NCBI GenBank assembly: GCA_024654105.1
Contig: JANLID010000185.1
Location: 1 to 10,098, forward strand
Length of the DNA: 10,098 nucleotides
From: Gallionella sp.
GTDB taxonomy: Bacteria > Pseudomonadota > Gammaproteobacteria > Burkholderiales > Gallionellaceae
Reading direction: 5' to 3'
The notes under the pieces are model-generated. The model made no database searches and had not been told where the DNA came from. It saw only the letters and a list, made by a program, of their open reading frames with translations. The position numbers and the translations under genes are program-made. Below are positions 7,159 through 10,098 of this stretch, piece by piece; the first letter of the stretch is position 1; every line of letters begins with the position of its first letter.

Positions 7159-8417
7159 AATTGACCGCTGCTCCTGCCCTGTTGCAACGTTTTGCCCTTC
7201 CGCCATTACGCGCAAGCACTGTGCTGCTGGGATTCACCGTGCCGATTTCCGTGGCGCTGGATAACTTATTGCTGGCGGTAGTGTTGCTGGGCGTGTTGTT
7301 CAATGCCCATGCAGTGTGGCGGATCGCCACGCAACATCCGGTGGCGCGCGCAGCCTGGCTGCTGTTTGCCGTGCTGTTTATTGCCATATTTTACGGCGCG
7401 ACACCGTTGCGCGAGGCGGCTGGCATCCTCGGCAAATATATGGATCTGGCTTTCATCCCGTTGTTCATGCTGATGCTGTCCGGCGAGGCTGTCCGGCGCA
7501 AGGCGCAGTATGCCTTCCTTTGCGCGATGGGGCTGACCTTGCTGTTGTCTTTTCTGGTGGGGTTGTGGCTGCTGCCGGTGCAGCATTGGATGAGCGTCTT
7601 TGCCACGCCGGATAACCCGGTCATTTTTCACAGCCACATCACGCAGAACAACATGATGGCGTTTGCGGTTTTTCTCGCGCTGCTCAATCTGCGCGATGCC
7701 GCTCGGCGACGGGCGCAGATGGCCTGGGGTTTGTTTGCCTTGCTGGGTGCGATCAATATACTGTTCATGGTGCAGGGTCGTACTGGTTATGTGATCCTGC
7801 TGGTGTTGCTGGGCTGGCTTGTCTGGATAACCCCGGCTCGTTATATGCGCTTGCGCGGCAAGCGATGGGATTGGCGGCAGGCTATGGTGGCGGAACTGGT
7901 TCTTCTTGCCTTGATGGTTGCCACCTATAGTGTTTCGCCACGGCTACAGGATCGAATTGGCCTGGTGGTATCCGAATCCAGGATTTGGCAAACAAAGCAG
8001 GCCAAAGAGACATCGACCGGGCAACGGCTGCTCTATTACGAAAATACCTTGCAAATTGTGCAACAGCACCCTGTGTTCGGTGTGGGCACCGGCGGCTTTC
8101 CCGCATCATTTGCGCGGCAGGTGCAGGGCAAGGATGTGCCGGCAACGCATAATCCGCACAATGAATACTTGATGATTACGGTACAAACCGGTGTGATCGG
8201 CCTGGCATTTTTGCTTTACTTGTTCTACATGCAGTGGCGATGTGCGCCATTGTTGAATACCCCGTTCGAGCAGGATGCGGCGCGTGGATTGGTGCTGGCA
8301 TACATGGTGAATTGCGCGTTCAACTCGGCATTATTGGATCATTCCGATGGCTTATTTTTTGCGTTCATGACTTCGGTACTGTTTGCGGGGCTCAGATTGG
8401 AGAATAAGAGTGGCTAA
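7155..8417 (+). CDS. O-antigen ligase/polymerase family protein (WaaL-like, Wzy_C domain)
   Basis: This is a 420-residue polytopic membrane protein with roughly ten to twelve hydrophobic helices and one large periplasmic loop (about 262-338). That layout is typical of the O-antigen ligase superfamily. The signatures are GRTGY (208-212, conserved Arg R209 after a helix), STGQRLLYYENT (287-298), HPVFGVGTGGF (305-315) and THNPHNEYL (331-339). The last of these carries the conserved His, probably H335. WaaL uses such Arg and His residues to join undecaprenyl-linked polysaccharide to lipid A-core on the periplasmic side. I favour ligase over Wzy polymerase because of the STGQR/GVG/HNPHNEYL set and the adjacent core glycosyltransferase, but sequence alone does not fully separate them. 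The start is GTG at 7155, overlapping the preceding stop by four bases, with AAGG nine bases upstream, which suggests translational coupling. Confidence 0.87.
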   Translation: MKLTAAPALLQRFALPPLRASTVLLGFTVPISVALDNLLLAVVLLGVLFNAHAVWRIATQHPVARAAWLLFAVLFIAIFYGATPLREAAGILGKYMDLAFIPLFMLMLSGEAVRRKAQYAFLCAMGLTLLLSFLVGLWLLPVQHWMSVFATPDNPVIFHSHITQNNMMAFAVFLALLNLRDAARRRAQMAWGLFALLGAINILFMVQGRTGYVILLVLLGWLVWITPARYMRLRGKRWDWRQAMVAELVLLALMVATYSVSPRLQDRIGLVVSESRIWQTKQAKETSTGQRLLYYENTLQIVQQHPVFGVGTGGFPASFARQVQGKDVPATHNPHNEYLMITVQTGVIGLAFLLYLFYMQWRCAPLLNTPFEQDAARGLVLAYMVNCAFNSALLDHSDGLFFAFMTSVLFAGLRLENKSG

Positions 8418-9174
8418 ACTTTCAGTCATTCTCATCACCAAAAACGAGGCGGCGAATGTCCGCGCCTGCCTCGCATCAGTCGCCTGGGCGGATGAAATCA
8501 TCGTGGTGGATTCCGGCAGCACGGATGCGACGGCGAAGATTTGCGGGGAATTCGGTGCGCGAATTTATATGCATGACTGGCCGGGGTTCGGCGCGCAGAA
8601 GAACCGCGCGCTGGATTATGCGACCAATGAATGGGTATTTTCCATCGACGCCGACGAGCGTGTCACGCCTGAATTGCGTGCCGCCATCGAAGCGGTGTTG
8701 CGCAAGGGAGATGGCACCTGTACGGCCTATCACGTCTCGCGCCGATCCAGTTATTGCGGGCGCTTCCTGCGCCACTCCGGCTGGTATCCCGACCGCATCG
8801 TACGGCTGTTCAAGCGCGATGCGGCGCGCTTCTCCGATGCGCTGGTGCATGAATCCGTCGAGGTGAAAGGCAAGATCGGGCTGCTGGAAGGCGAGCTGTT
8901 GCACTATTCCTACGAAAATCTCGAGCAGGTGCTGGACAAGGCCAACCAGTACTCATCGGCGGCGGCCCGGATGCTGCAACAGCGCGGCCGGAACTCCTCC
9001 GTGAGCGGTGCGGCACTGCGCGGTTTGTGGACATTCATCCGCACCTACTTCCTGCAGCGCGGCTTTCTCGACGGGCGCGAAGGCTTCATGGTGGCGGTGT
9101 CCAATGCGGAAGGCACTTACTACCGCTATCTCAAACTGATGCTGCTGAACGAACGGCACGACGGCAGGCAATGA
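8410..9174 (+). CDS. Family 2 glycosyltransferase, WaaE/KdtX-type LPS core transferase
   Basis: This 254-residue GT-A enzyme of family GT2 begins LSVILITKNEAANV, has VVDSGSTDATA at 32-42 and the metal-binding ADE of FSIDADER (77-84, with D80 and D82). HDWPGFGAQKNRAL (55-68) and SGWYPDRIVRLFKR (123-136), with LVHESV after them, are typical of the WaaE/KdtX group. Members of that group add a beta-1,4-glucose to heptose I of the LPS inner core from UDP-glucose, in the cytoplasm. The exact sugar cannot be read from sequence. The start is GTG at 8410, because GGAG lies seven bases upstream and the family N terminus begins there. A TTG at 8383 would give nine extra unrelated residues. It overlaps the WaaL-like gene by eight bases, so the two are co-translated. 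It is the last plus-strand gene before a repeat-rich junction. Confidence 0.9.
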   Translation: MAKLSVILITKNEAANVRACLASVAWADEIIVVDSGSTDATAKICGEFGARIYMHDWPGFGAQKNRALDYATNEWVFSIDADERVTPELRAAIEAVLRKGDGTCTAYHVSRRSSYCGRFLRHSGWYPDRIVRLFKRDAARFSDALVHESVEVKGKIGLLEGELLHYSYENLEQVLDKANQYSSAAARMLQQRGRNSSVSGAALRGLWTFIRTYFLQRGFLDGREGFMVAVSNAEGTYYRYLKLMLLNERHDGRQ

Positions 9175-9196
9175 AGCTGATCCAGGTGGGGGGAAA

Positions 9197-9223
9197 GGGG
9201 TCACCCATTAGCCGACCTGCGTC
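9197..9223 (+). repeat. Left arm of the 27-bp inverted repeat
   Basis: This arm starts GGGGTCACCCATTAGCCGAC and pairs with 9408-9434 at 26 of 27 positions. The match stops sharply at both ends, as expected of a discrete terminal repeat. It starts 23 bases after the WaaE-like stop codon. Confidence 0.85.
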
Positions 9224-9232
9224 AAGCGAGCA

Positions 9233-9285
9233 AAAGGGAAAAGGGGGCAGGCTAAAGGGAAAAGGAAGGGAAAATGGGCCAGGCT
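9233..9285 (+). repeat. Purine-rich imperfect direct repeats
   Basis: The 12-base string AAAGGGAAAAGG occurs at 9233-9244 and 9254-9265, and AAGGGAAAA recurs at 9266-9274. Each long copy is followed by an AGGCTA box (GGGCAGGCTA, GGGCCAGGCTA). The stretch is almost all A and G on the plus strand. The AGGCTA boxes recall extragenic REP-type repeats linked to tyrosine transposases, but no such transposase is seen. Confidence 0.5.
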
Positions 9286-9407
9286 ATGAGGTTTCCATTA
9301 CCTGTTTCCAGGATGTCGCAATGATGGGTAATGCGATCAAGCAACGCTCGAAAGTCATTGGTTAACGCTACGCTCATCTGCCCTATGCGGGCTTGCTCAG
9401 CAATCAC
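9252..9407 (-). pseudogene. Remnant resembling the C terminus of IstB (IS21 family ATPase)
   Basis: A minus-strand frame, open from about 9419 to a TAG at 9252-9254, contains ALLDRITHHCDILETGN (9347-9297). This strongly recalls the IstB C-terminal segment, which typically reads ALLDRLTHHCHILETGN and is followed by a short basic tail. After the Gly-Asn the usual Ser/Tyr-Arg-Phe-Lys tail is missing and the frame continues into the purine-rich repeats, read here as proline and phenylalanine. Upstream, the frame hits a stop inside the inverted repeat, and the P-loop ATPase body is absent. It is a fragment, not a working gene. The match is from memory of the family and no search was run. No IstA partner is visible. 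Confidence 0.5.
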
Positions 9408-9434
9408 GACGCAGGTCGGCTAACGGGTGACCCC
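9408..9434 (-). repeat. Right arm of the 27-bp inverted repeat
   Basis: This is the inverted copy of 9197-9223 with one mismatch (C at 9424 against A at 9207). It ends GGGTGACCCC and is followed directly by the ATTGATC repeats. It lies 11 bases outside the stop codon of the minus-strand gene that follows. Confidence 0.85.
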
Positions 9435-9473
9435 ATTGATCTTTCTCATTGATCCGCATTGATCCCATTGATC
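9435..9473 (+). repeat. Four copies of ATTGATC
   Basis: ATTGATC starts at 9435, 9448, 9458 and 9467, with spacings of 13, 10 and 9 bases. The last two copies and the end of the second lie inside the 3' end of the minus-strand gene, where they encode its final residues (AINGINADQ). The array abuts the right inverted-repeat arm. Copies are too short and irregular for CRISPR. Confidence 0.7.
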
Positions 9474-10098
9474 GCTTTGCTCGACAAGGTTGTGCTTTTT
9501 TCTTTCACTACGTTCGCTGTCCGCGCTATCCACTTGGCATGATTGGGGTGACTCCAGTTTTTCTGGACGGCAATTGACAGAATGATACCGGCTGTTGCGA
9601 GCGACTGGGGTGACCTGTCGAGATGAAGAAGGACACTTTCCGCATAACGGATTAAACACTCTTGCCCATAGGTGGAAAGTGGGTGGCGTTCCAATCTGAG
9701 CAGGATTTCCTGAACAAGTTGACTGTCCGGTTCTCTTTGAATCTCATAAGTTTGGATATTGAGTGCAACGATGAGTTGTCCGACTTCGCGGGGATTAAGC
9801 TCCGCCGCCTTGAACAGGATGGGCAAAGCTTTTTCCGGCGTGCCTGCCAGAATAAGAAAAAGTGCAAAATCACTCCAGGCGCGTTCCGAGTTGGGGTTTT
9901 TTTTCAATTCATGATTGAAAAAATTCTGCGGCGTCGTCCAGGTTGTTACCCTTGTCTGCAACAGCATAGACATGCTTATGAGAACACCTGCCAGCAAGGC
10001 AAATTTCAATCCTGGGCGGATGCTTTCAAACTGGCGCCATTGATTCAGGAATACGCCCATTGCGAAGATTATTCCATAGCTGGGCAGGTAATTGCGGT
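9446..10098 (-). CDS. C-terminal part of a membrane protein with TPR-like tail (possible GT-C/TMTC-type glycosyltransferase), cut by right edge
   Basis: The frame is open to base 10098 and gives 216 residues. The first visible part, RNYLPSYGIIFAMGVF, is the end of a conserved motif leading into a membrane helix. A second helix follows (FALLAGVLISMSMLL). RVTTWTTPQNFFNHELKKNP then enters a helical region (SERAWSDFALFLILAGTPEKALPILFKAAELNP) that fits a tetratricopeptide repeat. Many bacterial GT-C membrane glycosyltransferases, and the eukaryotic TMTC proteins, share this order: membrane helices, an RNYLP-type motif near the last helices, then TPRs. The catalytic N-terminal region is outside the window, so the activity is a guess. 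An internal ATG at 10060 is not the true start. The last residues are encoded by the ATTGATC repeats, so the tail may have been altered when the repeats arrived. Base composition looks slightly more AT-rich than in the neighbouring genes. Confidence 0.7.
   Translation of the reverse strand, partial: RNYLPSYGIIFAMGVFLNQWRQFESIRPGLKFALLAGVLISMSMLLQTRVTTWTTPQNFFNHELKKNPNSERAWSDFALFLILAGTPEKALPILFKAAELNPREVGQLIVALNIQTYEIQREPDSQLVQEILLRLERHPLSTYGQECLIRYAESVLLHLDRSPQSLATAGIILSIAVQKNWSHPNHAKWIARTANVVKEKSTTLSSKAINGINADQ

Larger units (their letters stand above)
9197..9434. mobile_element. 238-bp element with 27-bp inverted repeats and an IstB-like remnant
   Basis: Two 27-base arms, 9197-9223 and 9408-9434, are inverted copies with a single mismatch (9207 against 9424). 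They enclose 184 bases without an intact gene. The outer ends read GGGGTCACCC and GGGTGACCCC. Inside are purine-rich direct repeats and, on the minus strand, a decayed frame resembling the C terminus of the IS21 ATPase IstB. I find no target-site duplication. It may be a miniature element or a scar left by an insertion sequence. It lies between converging genes, a common site for such repeats. Seen: the arms and size. Inferred: mobility and IS21 origin. Confidence 0.6.

Noticed and set aside
9027..9365. A 112-codon plus-strand frame crossing the WaaE-like stop into the repeat element
   Set aside because: Its first half is an alternative frame of the glycosyltransferase and its second half is repeat DNA. 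No domain is recognisable.
9380..9392. GCCC-TATGC-GGGC hairpin inside the repeat element
   Set aside because: A four-pair stem with a five-base loop is expected by chance in GC-rich DNA, and no T run follows.
9435..9473. ATTGATC copies as a CRISPR array
   Set aside because: Repeats are seven bases with irregular gaps of two to six bases. There are no spacers of CRISPR size and no cas genes.

Overview
The window looks like chromosomal DNA of a betaproteobacterium (or a close gammaproteobacterial relative). The signs are a sigma-E operon rpoE-rseA-rseB-rseC divergent from nadB, the same arrangement as in E. coli, proteins that read well against proteobacterial families, and fairly GC-rich coding sequence. 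No rRNA, tRNA or taxon-specific marker is present, so the lineage is inference. A freshwater Nitrosomonadales/Gallionellaceae-type organism would fit.

Bases 1-2359, minus strand: the envelope-stress regulon core. It runs rpoE (2359-1760), rseA (1757-1263), rseB (1228-281) and rseC (278 to beyond base 1), tightly packed as one operon. RpoE is the ECF sigma factor, RseA the inner-membrane anti-sigma factor, RseB its periplasmic partner, and RseC a cysteine-rich inner-membrane protein. Bases 2360-2563 hold back-to-back control signals: a sigma-70-like and a possible sigma-E-like promoter for rpoE, palindromes in the rpoE leader, and an extended -10 promoter for nadB.

Bases 2564-4156, plus strand: nadB, L-aspartate oxidase, the first step of NAD synthesis, probably starting at TTG.

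Bases 4217-9174, plus strand: a compact surface-polysaccharide/LPS unit. It has its own extended -10 promoter and encodes a WecA/WbpL-type polyprenyl-phosphate sugar-phosphate transferase, a WbpM-type membrane UDP-HexNAc 4,6-dehydratase, an O-antigen ligase/polymerase-family protein and a WaaE/KdtX-type glycosyltransferase. The last three genes overlap. Together they could make the initiating sugar nucleotide, load it on undecaprenyl phosphate, join the finished glycan to lipid A-core and add a core sugar. No flippase, chain-length regulator or further glycosyltransferase is seen here, so the rest of the pathway must lie elsewhere.

Bases 9175-9473: a repeat-rich junction between converging genes. 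A 238-bp block is bounded by 27-bp inverted repeats and carries a short, decayed reading frame resembling the C terminus of IstB, the IS21 transposition ATPase. It also contains purine-rich direct repeats and is followed by four ATTGATC copies. Bases 9446-10098, minus strand: the 3' end of a membrane protein with a helical, TPR-like tail, cut by the window edge.

I see no clearly new biological system. The points most worth a second look are the inverted-repeat element, the possible autoregulatory rpoE promoter, and the truncated membrane/TPR gene.
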